DNA from: Stomorhina lunata
Lineage: Eukaryota; Arthropoda; Insecta; Diptera; Rhiniidae
Assembly (NCBI GenBank): GCA_933228675.1
Contig: OW121743.1
Coordinates: 61,455,639 to 61,519,638 of the forward strand
DNA: 64,000 bases
Direction of reading: 5' to 3'
Position 1 is the stretch's first letter. Each line of letters begins with the position of its first letter. A model generated the notes under the pieces. That model was not told the DNA's origin. It did not search any database and worked only from the letters and a program-made list of their open reading frames with translations. The position numbers and the translations under genes are program-made. Below are positions 1 through 11,689 of this stretch, piece after piece.

Positions 1-1245
1 AACGAAAATTTTTCTATAGAAAAATTTTATAACGAAAATTTTTCTATAGAAAAATTTTATAACGAAAATTTTTCTAAAGAAAAGTTTTATAACGAAAATT
101 TTTCTATAGAAAAATTTTAAAACGAAAATTTTTCTATAGAAAAATTTTATAAAGAAAATTTTTCTATAGAAAAATTTTATAATGAAAATTTTTCTATAGA
201 AAATTTTCGTTATACGAAAATTTTTCTATAGAAAAATTTCGTTATAAGAAATTTTTTCTATAGAAAAATTTTATAACGATAATTTTTCGATAGAAAAATT
301 TTATAATGAAAATTTTTCTATAGAAAAATTTTTTAACGAAAATAACGAAATGTTTTTATAGAAAAATTTTATAATGAAAATTTTTCTATAGATAAGTTTT
401 AAAATGAAAATTTTTCTATAGATAAATTTTATAATGAAAATTTTTCTATAGAAAAATTTTATAATGAAAATTTTTCCATAGAAAAATTTTATAATGAAAA
501 TTTTTCCATAGAAAAATTTTATAATGAAAATTTTTCCATAGAAAAATTTTATAATGAAAATTTTTCCATAGAAAAATTTTATAATGAAAATTTTTTCATA
601 GAAAAATTTTATAATGAAAATTTTTCCATAGAAAAATTTTATAATGAAAATTTTTCTATAGAAAAATTTTATAGTGAAAATTTTTCTATAGAAAAATTTT
701 ATAACGAAAATTTTTCGATAGAAAAATTTTATAACAAAAATTTTCAATGGAAAAATTTTACAATAAAAATTTTTCTATGGAAAAATTTTATAATGAAAAT
801 TTGTCTATGGAAAAATTTTATTACGAAAATTTTTCTTTGGAAAAATTTTATAATGAACATTTTATTTTATAGAAAAAAAAAATTTCTATAGGAAATTTTT
901 ATGAAAATTTTTCTATAGAAAAAATTTCGTAATAAAATTTTTTCTATAGATAAAATTTTATAGTAAACCTTTTGTATAGAAAAAATTTCACAATGAAAAC
1001 ATTTCTATAAAAAAAATTTTATAATGAAAATCTGTCTACAGAAAAATATCCATAATGTAAATTTTTCTATAAAAAAATTTATAATAGAAATTTATCGATG
1101 TGAAAAATTTTGCATCAAAATTGTTTAATGTAAATTTTTCTATAGAAAAAATTTGCAATGAAATATTTTTTTAATCTTTCTATAGAAAAAATTTGCAATG
1201 AAATATTTTTTTTTATTTTTTCTATAGAAAAAATTTTATAATAAT
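1..1245 (+). repeat. Palindrome-core satellite block 1
   Basis: Tandem array of a 30-bp unit built on the palindrome TTTTCTATAGAAAA flanked by AAAAATTTT tracts. The first 300 bp use the linker ATAACG, 300-700 mostly ATAATG, and the array decays towards 1245. The period shows directly: each 60-base line holds two units. The long frame at 301-747 with a ten-residue repeat (KIFIIKFFYG) results from the 30-bp period and is not a gene. The block continues past the left edge. Confidence 0.95.
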
Positions 1246-2440
1246 TTTTTTTTTTCAAGGAGACAGACTTTGATAAATATAAAGTGAATTTGACTCGATT
1301 GCTATTTCTTTAGCTTAATGCCAGACCAATGTTTCTTCGCATCACAAATTTATAATACCCTTCATAGTTATAGTGATGTAGGGTATTCAAAGTAAAAGAG
1401 AAAACGAACACATCATATTTGATGTTGTTAACACTTGCACCAAATTGCACACAAAATTATATATTAGATATACATTAGATGAGGGGATAGATAGAAACAT
1501 GTAGTAGGTTTTAATGTGCAAATGTATTTGAAGTAAAATTAGTATATCTTACACCAAGGACTAAATTAACGCTCAAAACTAAATTAACGCTTAAATTTTT
1601 AAAATAATCATAAATACAAAAGTTCGATTTAAAAGATAACTTCTTTAAAAAATTACCTTGTTATCAGAGTTATTTTATAATATGTATTATCCTAAAAGTT
1701 TGCTACACAAATGTTTCTGATATATTTTACATATCGACGATATCGATTGCGGCGATTTGGCCCTAGAATTTAAAACTTATTGGCAATTCATTATAACAAA
1801 AATGATTAAAATAATAAGTGACAGATCCCCCAGGATCCCGTGTGAAAATATATATGTCTATTAGTACATCTGAGCCGATTTTTGCCGGGATAGTAAGTAA
1901 TATCAACAGCAACAACTATTTCATTATTGGCTTTAATGTCACAGCCACAATAAGCCATCCCAGAGACTAAAGAAAAGACTTAACTAGAGACAGCCATATA
2001 CATGACACAAAACACTAACACATCAATAGACAGATATTTACACAGACTGTGTCATTTATAAAATTTACACACTCAAGCGAAAAAAAAAATAAATTTTGCG
2101 AAATAAAAGAAGCCATTACCAACCAACACAATCAAACGCCCTCATATGCTAAAACTAACTAAGTATGTAGTTAGCTTAGCCGTAGTATGAGTCCAAAGTT
2201 CAAAAACCAACAAAAAAAATTCTAATATTTAGCTAGACAATGTTCATGTAACTAAATGTTAATGTCAATGTAGTTCAAAGTTTTACTTGTTCCAATAGAT
2301 CTTTGTAGTTGCGACTAAAAATATGTTTTTCCTACACTGTTAGAAATATTCAGCCAATTTTGGGAGGGATTTAAATTTAAGTGGATAATTTTAAAGGGTG
2401 ATGTAGTGGATACCCAGCAACGATTTTGATGTTTCTTAAC
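1246..2440. other. AT-rich non-coding stretch
   Basis: No open frame of interest. At about 1351-1397 a short piece resembles the head of the mini-me-like family (TATAATACCCTTCA followed by TAGGGTATT). At about 1725-1775 there is a diverged copy of the ATCGATATCGAATGCGG dispersed repeat. The rest is simple AT-rich sequence of the kind seen in fly introns. Confidence 0.6.
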
Positions 2441-2650
2441 TAGCCCAGACTTATCTTGGTTAAAATTTTAGTCAACTGTGGTATTACGCGGGGAAGAACG
2501 TTAAAAATATAGAAGACGACGTCCCTATCTTCGATGGAATGACCCAATAATGGAAAATATTTCAGAGTTTGGGCTACGAAATTTTAAATACGCTCTGCCT
2601 TTAACCTTAACAGGTTATAAATATAGGTCATTGAAGTAAGTTTTTTAAAA
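2440..2650 (+). mobile_element. Non-LTR retrotransposon remnant: leader joined to 3' end
   Basis: At 2445-2462 lies the motif CAGACTTATCTTGG, also seen at the head of the copies at 35355 and 58513. By about 2505 the sequence has already reached the 3' terminal coding region (the RRRP...RW...D block found also at 7955-8100 and 37720-37850), then the CTTTAACCTTAACAGGTT tail and an AAGTAAG end. The endonuclease and reverse transcriptase are absent. It is a deleted non-autonomous copy or a decayed fragment. The clade is not certain. Confidence 0.65.
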
Positions 2651-2771
2651 AGTAAAAAGAAACATTTTGTAAAGTTAGAATTATACGGACAAACTGACAT
2701 GGTTGTAGTGGTTCTATGGCATAAATACTTAAGACTTAGGGCAGTCCATACAAATTTTATATTTTCTATTA

Positions 2772-3588
2772 TTTTTATACCCTTCACCACCATAGATGGA
2801 AAGGGTATTATAAGTTTGTGCTGATGTTTGTAACGCATAGAAATATTTGTCTTAGACCCACCTTTTAGTATACCAATAGACTTAGAATCATTTTCTGAGT
2901 CGATTTAGCGATGTCCGTCCGTCCGTCCGTCCGTCTGGCTGGCTGGACGGCTGGACCCCCATGTAAACCTTGTAATCAAACTACAGGTCGCAATTCTAAA
3001 GATAATTTGATAAAATTTGGCAGATATAATTTTTTTGATAATGGGACCATGGCTATTGAAATTGGTCAAAATCGGTCCATTATTTATGGTACCTCCCATA
3101 GGTCCCATTTCCCGGAATTGCTATATTGGCCAATAATATCAATATTTTTTCATGAAATTTGAAACAGATACTCCTTATGTAAACTTAAATCACTGTACCA
3201 AATTTCGTTGAAATCAGTCCACATTTGACCATAGCTCCCATACAAACTCTTCTTTAAAAACGCACTAAATAAGACAAAAAATCACTAAAACGCTCGTAAA
3301 TCTAAAGATAATGAAAATTTTGAGTATATTTTTTGGATACATATTTTTTGTAACAACTGTAATCAATTTGCCAAATTTCGAGATAATCGGTCCACATTTG
3401 ACCCTAGCTCTCATATAAGTCCAAATGACGGAAACAGGTTGAATATATACGTTTTGAGAAAATGTTTGTTTGATGGCAAAATTTAGCAAATATTTGTCTT
3501 TATATAGGAAAAATAACACCTTTGACCTTAGTGGTGAAGGGTATCGTATGGTCGGCTTGACCGACTATAGTGCTTTCTTACTTGTTTT
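2772..3588 (+). mobile_element. Mini-me-like dipteran element, copy 1
   Basis: The element starts TTTTTATACCCTTCACC and has a GTCC run at 2911-2934 that passes into CTGG units. The body repeats the phrase 'tccacatttgaccatagctccca', and the end is a small hairpin (GTCGGCTTGACCGAC) followed by TTCTTACTTGTTTT. This head, GTCY and tail layout matches the mini-me / INE-1-like Helitron-related elements described in Diptera. No protein is encoded; the short frames across it are accidental. Confidence 0.75.
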
Positions 3589-3599
3589 AATTAAAACTA

Positions 3600-3787
3600 T
3601 TTCAATATTTTAACGTGTAAAATGGTTATATTGACAACAAGTTTTCTTTTTTTTTGAAAATCCCTTAGTTATGTTACGCAATATTTAGTTAAAAGTCTAA
3701 GTTTTCGAAAGATATCGAATGCGGCGATTTGGCACCTGGGGCCAAATTACGGCATTCGATATCGATCGAAATATACTTTAAGGATAA
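3600..3787 (+). repeat. ATCGATATCGAAT dispersed repeat, copy with inverted end
   Basis: This unit carries 'taaaagtctaagttttcgaaag' and ATATCGAATGCGGCGATTTGG, then the inverted form GGCATTCGATATCGATCG at 3750-3768. The pair makes a small palindrome around 3735. Related units lie at 4432-4945, 8815-9150, 14885-14960 and, weakly, 1725-1775 and 8340-8395. The origin is unknown; it is probably the remnant of an old non-coding element. Confidence 0.6.
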
Positions 3788-4428
3788 CACTGCTCTGCAA
3801 AAATTAATTTTTTGTCTCCTTTTTATAAAACTATGCGGACTAAAAAGATCTTGATGCGCTAAACTCAAATCCGTTTTCGGTTTTTCTCCAAGAGATCTGG
3901 ATTTTTTTTATGGGCGTGGCAAATTTTTCCCCTTAAATTAGTCAGGTACGGAGACCTATTACGTCCTAACTCGAGAACGACTCATTTTACTTTATCTTTT
4001 TTTTAATTACATTTTTAACCTGAAAAAAATTACGAATTTCGTACGAAAAAAAATTTTGTCTCCATTAATTTCTAAATAACTCCAAAACGATAAGAGATAC
4101 AGAAATTATATTAGACTAAAATAAATGCAATTTTGTTATGCATCTTCAAGTATTTTAATTTTGAAAATCGGATGAGTCGTTCTCGAGTTAGGACGAAATA
4201 GGTCTCCGTACCTGACTAATTTAAGGGGAAAAATTTGCCACGCCTCGTTCTCGAGTTAGGACGAAATAGGTCTCCGTACCTGACTAATTTAAGGGGAAAA
4301 ATTTGCCACGCCCATAAAAAAAATCCAGATCTGATGGAAAAAACCGACAACGAATCTGAGTTTAGCGCATCAAAATCCATGTAGTCCACATAGTTTTATT
4401 AAAAGGAGGATTTAGCTGCAGAGCAGTG
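3788..4428. mobile_element. Long-TIR MITE with TAA target duplication
   Basis: The ends are CACTGCTCTGCA and its reverse complement, with inverted arms of roughly 200 bp each (about 3788-3990 and 4190-4428). Both ends are flanked by TAA (3785-3787 and 4429-4431). A related unit at 4665-4680 shows the uninterrupted target (aaggatcatcaaaa versus aaggaTAAtcaaaa here), which supports the boundaries. A segment of about 65 bp in the right arm, from about 4183, is tandemly duplicated. There is no coding capacity. A TWA target suggests PIF/Harbinger; the CACT start would also fit other superfamilies. Confidence 0.85.
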
Positions 4429-4431
4429 TAA

Positions 4432-4950
4432 TCAAAAACAGTTTTCTATATTTTTTTGAAGTTTTTTGACAAAAGATGAACTATAATAAAACAGTTTTAA
4501 TTGAACTATATGTTTTTAGAAACTAATCAAAATGGATACCAAATTTTAATTTACTTTTTGCATCGAAGTGACTTTGCACATCCCTAAAGTATACTTTACA
4601 ATATTCGCTTAAAAGTCTGGGGCCAAATTAAATTTTCAAAACATTTGCATAGCATACTTTAAGGATCATCAAAATTATTCAAAAGTTGCAGTTTACTATA
4701 TTTTTGTGAAATTATTTGCCGAAAGACGAACAATAGTAAAAGAGTTTTAATTGAACTATATCTTTTTTTTTAAAAACGAATCAAAATGGATAATAAAATT
4801 TCAATAAACTTTTTGCATCGAAGTAACTTTCAACATCCCTAAAGTATACTTTACAATATTCGCTTAAAAGTCTGAGTTTTCGATCGATATCGAATGCTAT
4901 AATTTGGCCCCTGAGCTTTCGATCGATATCGAATGCGGTAATTTTGCCCC
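4432..4950 (+). repeat. ATCGATATCGAAT dispersed repeat, tandem units
   Basis: Two consecutive diverged units of about 230 bp each share 'ttttaattgaactatat', 'actttttgcatcgaagt' and 'ccctaaagtatactttacaatattcgcttaaaagtctg'. They end in two direct copies of CGATCGATATCGAATG (4881 and 4920). Only non-coding sequence is seen. The minus-strand counterpart is at 8815-9075. Confidence 0.7.
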
Positions 4951-5739
4951 TGATCTACGTTTTTCTCGATAAGCTATAGTTTTTGAGATATAGGTCAATT
5001 TTTCACCTTTAGAACAAACCTTAAAAGTTAAAAAGAAATCATAACTTTTCTTTTTCTAAAGCGATGTCATTGTAGACTTTGAAACATATCAAATCTAAAA
5101 TAAAAACACAAAAAAATGTAATATTTTGTATGTTAAATAATGTAAAACCAAAAGTTTTACTACTTTCACATCACTCACATAGCCTATAAACGCGTTTTGC
5201 TTTTATTTGCAATTAAGTTAGGATATCTCATTTATACAAAAAAAAAAAAAATGCAATGCAGCAAAAGCACTTATATATAAAAGTTTAGCTTTAGCGTGAA
5301 CTATTTGCAAGTAAATCCACTATATGTAGCGCAAGTGCCGTAAATTACAAAAAATCAATATCTTGAAAACAAGAGCCAATCAAAAAAAAAAACTATGTGA
5401 AGATTTGGAATCAGAGTCCTAAATTACCTCTTAATCGACTATTAATTATTAATCAAGAGAAACTTTGTTGCACAGTATAATTGAGATTTAAATCTTTTTT
5501 ATTGCACTTAGAACTTATCAAAAGCTTCCTAAAAGTATGCAGCATAATTTCTTATTTTATAATATAACAATTAGGAGTAAAATCAGTTAAATTTTGGAAA
5601 ATTCGATACTTTACGACATATGTATTTAAGACAATCACCTCATTCAATATCGATCGAAAACACAAATATATTGTAGCATACTTTAGGGACGATCAGAATT
5701 ACTTATTAATTAATCATATGAAATATCTAACAACGATAT
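4951..5739. other. AT-rich non-coding stretch
   Basis: Nothing recognised apart from another fragment of the ATCGAT repeat near 5645-5690 (minus orientation: AATATCGATCGAAAACAC and TAGCATACTTTAGGGACG). Confidence 0.5.
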
Positions 5740-6341
5740 AAAAAAAGCTTTCTATGATCGGGTTGAAGAAGTTTATGACAGCTGCCCCAGTCATGACGTG
5801 AAAATAATCTCAGTGATTTTAATGCAGAAATTTTTTCTTGGCATTCGCAAAGCAACATGGGTGTCTCCAGATCGAGTGACAAACAAATCAAATAGATGTT
5901 GTAGTTGACGCGAGGCACACCTCAAGTGTATTGGATGTACCATCGATACGTGGTGGCAATGTGACCTCTGATAATTACCTTGTCGCAGCTAAGGTGAGAA
6001 CACGTTTGAGTGCATCTCGAAACATACAGTCGAAAGTGAAATAGAAGTATAATGCCCAAATGCTAAAAATTAAGTAAATAGCCACCGATTTCACGCAAAA
6101 AGCAACTCAGTTTCTCCAAAAAAATATCTCTAATATTGCCAGCTCCATAAAGACTGCTGTAAGATCGGTACTAGGGTAAAACTCTTGGTTCAATGAGGAA
6201 TGGCTCTACTCCACCCAAACCCAAAAAATTACGAAATAATTGGATCATACGAATGTGGCTTTAGGTCAGGAAAACCCTCTACTGATGAGATTTTAACTCT
6301 GCGTCAAATCCTAGAAAAGAGCCAAGAAAAACAAATTTATA
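5740..6341 (+). pseudogene. Non-LTR retrotransposon, endonuclease end and start of RT (broken)
   Basis: Translating across frames gives FYDRVEEVYDSCPSHDVKI, then KATWVSPDRVT, then HTSSVLDV and VAAKVRTRLSASRN, the typical end of an apurinic-type endonuclease domain. Next comes NEEW and then IIGSYECGFRSGKPSTDEI followed by LRQILEKSQEKQI, the start of a reverse transcriptase. Stops and an internal deletion in the endonuclease show that the copy is dead. It stops abruptly at a TA where a mariner-like element begins (6342). The 3' half resumes at about 7279. The clade (RTE-, Jockey- or I-like) was not decided. Confidence 0.85.
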
Positions 6342-7278
6342 CAAGGTGGCGCAAAAATAATCTTCCGATGTTTTTTTGGCTGTAATTTAAAAAAAAATGG
6401 AAGACTTTGATACTTCTTGTAGATTATTTTTATTTGACCTTTTAATTTTTTTTACATCAAGTCGAGAATATGATGTCATGTGAATGGCCGCCGCCACAGT
6501 TGATTGTTTTTGAGCCCTTTTTATGGCATTTTCCATCACTTTGGCCAAAACTTCCGGCGATAGATCCTCACATTCTTGACGGATATTGTCTTTAAGAGCT
6601 GCAAGAGTCTGAGGCTTCTTGACGTAAGCCCGCGACTTCAAAAAGCCCCACAAAAAGAAGTATGCAGCGGTCAAATCAGGCGATCTTGCTGACAAATTGA
6701 CAAAACGGGAGATTAGGCGCCCGTTGGAACCATATGTTTTTCAATCCCAATTCATAAAGTTGCGGCAAAAAAAACTCGTTAATCATTGCTCTGTAGTGCT
6801 CACCATCCACAGTAACCGTTTGGCCCGCGACGTCTTCGAAGAAAAAAGGTCCGATGACTCCTCCAGCGAAAACGGCACACCATACAGTGACTTTGAGTGG
6901 GTGTAATGGCTCTTCGTGGGTTACACGAGGATTTTCAGTGCCCCAGAAGCGTAAATTTTGCTTATTTATATACCCGCTAAGATGATAATGGGCCTCATCA
7001 CTAATGCTTATTTTTGATGAAAAATCACCTTCCTCTGGTGGTGATTAAGGATGGCTTGAGCGTATGTTAGACGCGATTGGCTGTCAGCAGCTAACAGCTG
7101 ATGCACCGTCTGGACTTTGTAGGGAAACATCTTCAAAACTGTTACCAAAATTCGCTGTAAAGACCGTCGACTGATACCCATTTGCATGGCACGTCGTCTG
7201 GTCGATGTCGACGGCGCTTCCATGACATCCTCGGCTACAGCAGCAATATTCTCTGCAGAACGGCTACTCCGGGGTCTT
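6342..7278 (-). pseudogene. Mariner-like (Tc1/mariner) transposase, truncated and frameshifted
   Basis: Read on the minus strand, the pieces are RSAENIAAVAEDVMEA, a helix-turn-helix stretch (MGISRRSLQRILV), FPYKVQTVHQLL, the first catalytic block SDEAHYHLSGYINKQN, then VTVDGEHYRAMINEF, and SARSPDLTAAYFFLWG with its downstream tail. The order matches insect mariner-type transposases. The block between WFQ and LISR is deleted, which removes the second catalytic aspartate, and frameshifts lie near 7020 and 6700. The 3' terminus (CAAGGTGGCGCAAAAATAAT at 6342) abuts a TA. The 5' end and N-terminus are missing. It sits inside a retrotransposon RT and replaces about 140 codons of it. Confidence 0.85.
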
Positions 7279-8125
7279 GCCAGATTCAGTAGTTAATACA
7301 ACTGAAACAGTTTTAAACAGAAAACATATGATACTCGCCTTTGCTGATGACATTGATATCCTAGGACACATATTGCTTGAGCTGACTGTCGTCTTTTCAA
7401 GTATTGAAAAGGAATCAATGAAAATGGGTCTAGTTGTCAAAGAATCAAAACAAAACTGATGGTTTCTACAAGAAGACAGTCCAGTAGAGTTGGACCACAT
7501 TTGATTGTTGAGAGCTATAGCTTCGAGGTTGAAAAAGAATTTGTTTATCTTGGTACCGTCGTCAACATAAATAACGACCTAAGTTTCGAAATCAAACGTA
7601 GAATCATACTTCCCAATAGATGCTATTTTGGTATAAGCAGGCAGATAAGAAAAAAAGCTCGCTCTGTAAGAACTGAAATTACCATCTACAAAACGCTTAT
7701 ACAACCCGTGTTATTATATGGTACTGAATGATGGGCACTTACACAGGCAGATGAAGCTATTCTTGGCCCAGTCTGCGTCCACAATGAATATCGACATTGA
7801 ATAAACCATAAGCTGCAAGAGTTATACGATGACATCGACATAGTGAAACCCATTTAACAGCAGCGGCTGCGTTGGCTACTACATGTCGTGCGTTTGGATA
7901 AAAATACTCCAGTAAGAAAAGTGTTCGAAAATGATCCCGAGGGAATTTGTAGATGAAGACGTCCAAAACTTCGACGGAAAGACCAAGTAGAGGAAAATCT
8001 TTCAAAGTTTGGCCTTCGAAATTGGAGTATATGCTCATAAGACCATAGCGAATGGAATTCTAAAATATACCCGCCCTTTGACCTTAACAGGTTGCAAATA
8101 TAGGTCAATTAAGTTAGTTAATAAA
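7279..8125 (+). pseudogene. Non-LTR retrotransposon, RT catalytic and C-terminal part
   Basis: The segment opens DSVVNTTETVLNRK, then FADDIDILG with the intact FADD (YxDD-type) catalytic motif, then IEKESMKMGLVV, EFVYLGTVVN, EIKRRI, YKTLIQPVLLYGTE. After a stop and a deletion come VCVHNEYRH, LYDDIDIV, QRLRWL, VRKVFEND and LRNW. It ends in the CTTTGACCTTAACAGGTT tail near 8095 and then AAGTTAGTTAA. Several stops and shifts make it non-functional. Its 5' half lies at 5740-6341, across the mariner-like insert. Confidence 0.85.
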
Positions 8126-8814
8126 ATGAAAAATATATTGCCAACTATAACAACTCTTAGAGAATTCATTATAAAAATTAAAATTAAAAAAAAATTGTCA
8201 AGTTTTGGTGCGATCGATCGTTTTTTAAACTTTTTTGTGAACAAAAATTACCTCGTTTACTACTTCTTTTTTTGAATAGAATTTGTACATTTTAGTGCGA
8301 ACGTCTACAGTTATCTTTATATGCTATAATATATTTAGTTTATCCTAAAAGTATGCTATAAGAATCTTAGATTTTCATCAATATCAAATGTTATTGCTTT
8401 CAAAGGGTTTCCGTTACCTATTTCTTATTTTTTCGAAATGTGGCTCACAATTATTTCTTTAATTCTTCAAAAGACAAAATTTGGCTTCGGAAGTTTATTT
8501 TTTCAATCAAATAACATAGAAATCTTTGGCAGTGTAAGTACATACACATAATTGTTGGAATTTCACTTAATTTTATATAATTTTTTTTTACCTCTTACCA
8601 ATTTCATTATCGTCATCATCATCGACACTATCAACGTCGTTTTTATTAATGTCACATTATTGTCATGTCGTGTGCAAAAACAAAAATATATATACATATA
8701 TACCTACTCATAATATCCTAATGCAAAGTGGGATAAAACACAAACAAAAATATGAAAAAATAGGTTAATAACTTAAAGTTATACTCGTAAAGGTAGATGT
8801 CTAACTGCTGTTGC
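8126..8814. other. AT-rich non-coding stretch
   Basis: No gene seen. There is a weak copy of the ATCGAT-family phrase (CCTAAAAGTATGCTATAAG and ATCAATATCAAATG) at 8343-8390. The remainder is simple sequence. Confidence 0.5.
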
Positions 8815-9148
8815 CAAATTACCGCATTCGATATCGATCGAAAACTTAGACTTTTAAGCGAATATTGTGAAGTATACTTTAGGGATGTTCAAAGTTACTT
8901 CGATGTAAAAAGTTTGTTGAAATTTGGTATCCATTTTGATTAATTTTTAAAAATATTTATTGTTCAATTAAAACTCTTTTATTATTGTTCATCTTTTGGC
9001 AAATAACTTAAAAAAAATATAGTAAACTGTGCATATTTTAAATTATTTTTATTTTCCTTAAAGTATGCTATACAAATGTTTCGAAAAAATCTAAGATTTT
9101 CATCGATATCGAATGCCGTAATTTGGCTCCTGATGTCGATCGAAGTTA
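8815..9148 (-). repeat. ATCGATATCGAAT dispersed repeat, minus orientation
   Basis: This is the reverse complement of the 4432-4945 family: CGCATTCGATATCGATCG, then TAAGCGAATATTGTGAAG, CTTTAGGGATGTTCAAAG and TCAATTAAAACTC. A second end, ATCGATATCGAATGCCG, is at 9101-9117. The mariner derivative at 9151 inserted just beyond it. Confidence 0.7.
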
Positions 9149-9150
9149 TA

Positions 9151-10025
9151 TCGGGTTGTTAAATTTCAAGGGCCGATGTTGATTTTGAATAAAACACAAA
9201 CTATTTAGGAAATTATTGCAATTTTATTTTAATATGATGTATTGTTATTACTCAATTATGTATGGATCAAAATATCGGCCAAATGGGCGCCGCGACCACA
9301 GCAACACACCTCCACCCGATGGTCCAAATTTACGATGACCCTGAGGCATAATGGAGGTTCTATGCCGTTAATGTGATGAATTATCTCATATTTTAGCTCT
9401 TGAATTGTTGCTGGAATATTGACGTACACCTTTTCTTTCAAATAACTCCAAAGAAAAAAGTCCAACGGTGTCAAATCACATGATCTTGGAGGCGAATTGA
9501 CATCGCCATTACGGGAGATAACACGGCCATTGAATTTGTTGCGCAAAAGAGCCATTGTTTCGTTAGCTGTGTGGCACCGTCCTGCTGAAACCACATATCG
9601 TTCACATCCAATTCGGGCCATATCGTTCACATCCAATTCGGGCCATAAAAAGTTCGTTATCATCTCACGATAGCGAACACCATTCACAGTAACTGCCTGA
9701 CCGGCCTCAGCTACACTATCGCGAACAGCAGCAATATTTTCTGCAGTACGAGCTGTACGAGCATGCACGATTTTTGCGATTGTACGCACATTTGGACGAT
9801 CAAATTGACCAAAAAAATCACGAAGTGCACGATATGCATTTTGATTTGAACGCCCATTTTCATAATAAGTCTGGATAACTTTAACACGTTGTTGGATTGT
9901 GTATCTCTCCATGGTTCAAATTGAGTAAGTCTGAAATAGAGAAATGTCAAATAAAATTTGGAAAAAAACTTGGCGTTTAGGTGTGGTTCACATTCAACAT
10001 CGGCCCTTACAATTTAACCACCCTT
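9151..10025 (-). mobile_element. Internally deleted mariner-like element with intact ends
   Basis: The terminal inverted repeats are about 30 bp: from the left GGGTTGTTAAATTTCAAG continuing GGCCGATGTTGA; the right end reads GGGTGGTTAAATTGTAAG, continuing the same way, on the other strand. TA dinucleotides flank both ends (9149-9150 and 10026-10027), as expected for Tc1/mariner. The minus-strand frame 9256-9912 begins MERYTIQQRVKVIQTYYENG, a DUF4817-like N-terminal helix-turn-helix, and ends with SCDLTPLDFFLW and its tail. The region holding the first catalytic aspartate is deleted, and a 25-bp tandem duplication (9595-9619 and 9620-9644) shifts the frame near the QQDG block. Its transposase is therefore inactive, but the ends look mobilisable in trans. 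Confidence 0.9.
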
Positions 10026-10027
10026 TA

Positions 10028-11689
10028 GTATAAGTTAGTGAATTATATGAGCAAGAAGAAGTATGCAACACATTTTTTTTTTAATTTTGATCAATATCAG
10101 ACAAATGAGGCAATTAAACCCCAAATAATAACACAATTTTGTGTGTCGGAGGATTTATAAATTATATAACTAAATTGAAATTAATACATGACTTTTCTTA
10201 ATTTCCTTTAACGTTTTACAAACTGCACAATTATTTTTATTTTTTAAATTTTTTTATCCCACTGTGCAATATTTTTTTATCTTATTTTTTTTTGTAGCTT
10301 GATACTTCATGTTGAACATATGCCAAGGATATTAAACATGTCACATTTGTTAACTTATAGATCGATATTAAATGAAATTGCGAGTAAATGAGACTGTCGC
10401 AAAAATATTAAAAATCCTTCAGAAAATATATAAGTATAATTTTAAATTAAAGTAAAATATATACACACATGTACAAAATATTAATAAACGTGATTAAATA
10501 TTATCAAAAGTCATGTATGACAAACAAAAATTTGAATTGCACTTAGTCAAAAACCCAAGTTCTTATCAATTGCGCCCAAAAATATACCCTCGAAAATAGT
10601 AATTAATATCTTATTTAAAAAACAAAGTTTTTTCTTTATCAAAATATTGAGAAATAAATCATCACAAAAACCTCAAAAATCTAATTCGATAGATAAAAAT
10701 ATTGTCACTAATGTAAGTGATTCGTTGAAATAAATATTTATTTGTATATTATTTATTAGAAGCATTAGAAATATTTCCACAAAAAGCAATTCAATTACGT
10801 GTCTACTCAAAATAATTCCATCAAAAACCATAAAATATATTGTAAAATAATAAAATACTCATATAGGACTGAAAATGTATGTAAAGAATTACCTAATTTA
10901 ATGATTCTGTTGGCATGACATTTTTTTTTCTGCACTTTATTACTCTAGATATAAAATATAAAAGCTGAAAAAATATTTATTGAAAATTTAATTTTTCACT
11001 ACAGATTATAGCACGTATACAAACACACACACGAAGATATCATGACACTTGCTTAAATATGTGTAAAATTTTGTGCATGTGTGTGATTAGCATTTAAAAG
11101 CCTTTTTATGGCCATATTACACTTATAAACGAATGCGAGTATTTAAAAATTTATGGCGTATTTCGAAACATATGGCATAAAATAATTTGCCATCATCTCT
11201 CTAAATATCCACCATAAAATCAATTTAGTATTTTAAATACTCTAAAATACATTTACACACATACACACACCCTCACACATTTGCTTGTGTATTTGCAGAA
11301 TTAATGGCTGCAAACTATAAAATACATTAAATGTTAAATAAATATATTGTTACAAAAAAATCCTTATAGTAAAAATAGAATTAAATAAAACTAAAAATGC
11401 ACAACCGGATAAATGGCAAATAAAATATTGGGGAAAAAACAAACAACGGAAATTAATTTAAAAATGTTTTGTTTGTATTTTGTTGAAAATTATTAAGGCT
11501 GGTGACTTGTTTGGAATAAAAACTGTACAATGAAGTACAAAACTTGAGCACTCCATTAAACCGTGGGGTCAAGTGTGATATAATCAAAGCAATCCAATTT
11601 CACATTCATACTATTCCCCATTGTATTGTAGGTTTGCCACTCGTACTTTATAATAAAGTATTGTTCGTTATTTCTTGTAATTGTACTTT
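10028..11689. other. AT-rich intron-like or intergenic sequence
   Basis: No supported gene. It is simple AT-rich DNA with short CA-rich runs (about 11020-11035 and 11250-11280). No repeat unit of the families described elsewhere was noticed until about 11690. Confidence 0.6.

Noticed and set aside
301..747. 148-residue frame with a KIFIIKFFYG repeat
   Set aside because: A 30-bp satellite unit equals ten codons without a stop, so open frames are automatic. The same applies to the frames at 27350, 33417, 43360, 44189, 45018, 45847, 51011 and 62497.
2911..3162. Frames across the GTCC run
   Set aside because: They lie in the non-coding head of a mini-me-like element, with overlapping frames on both strands.
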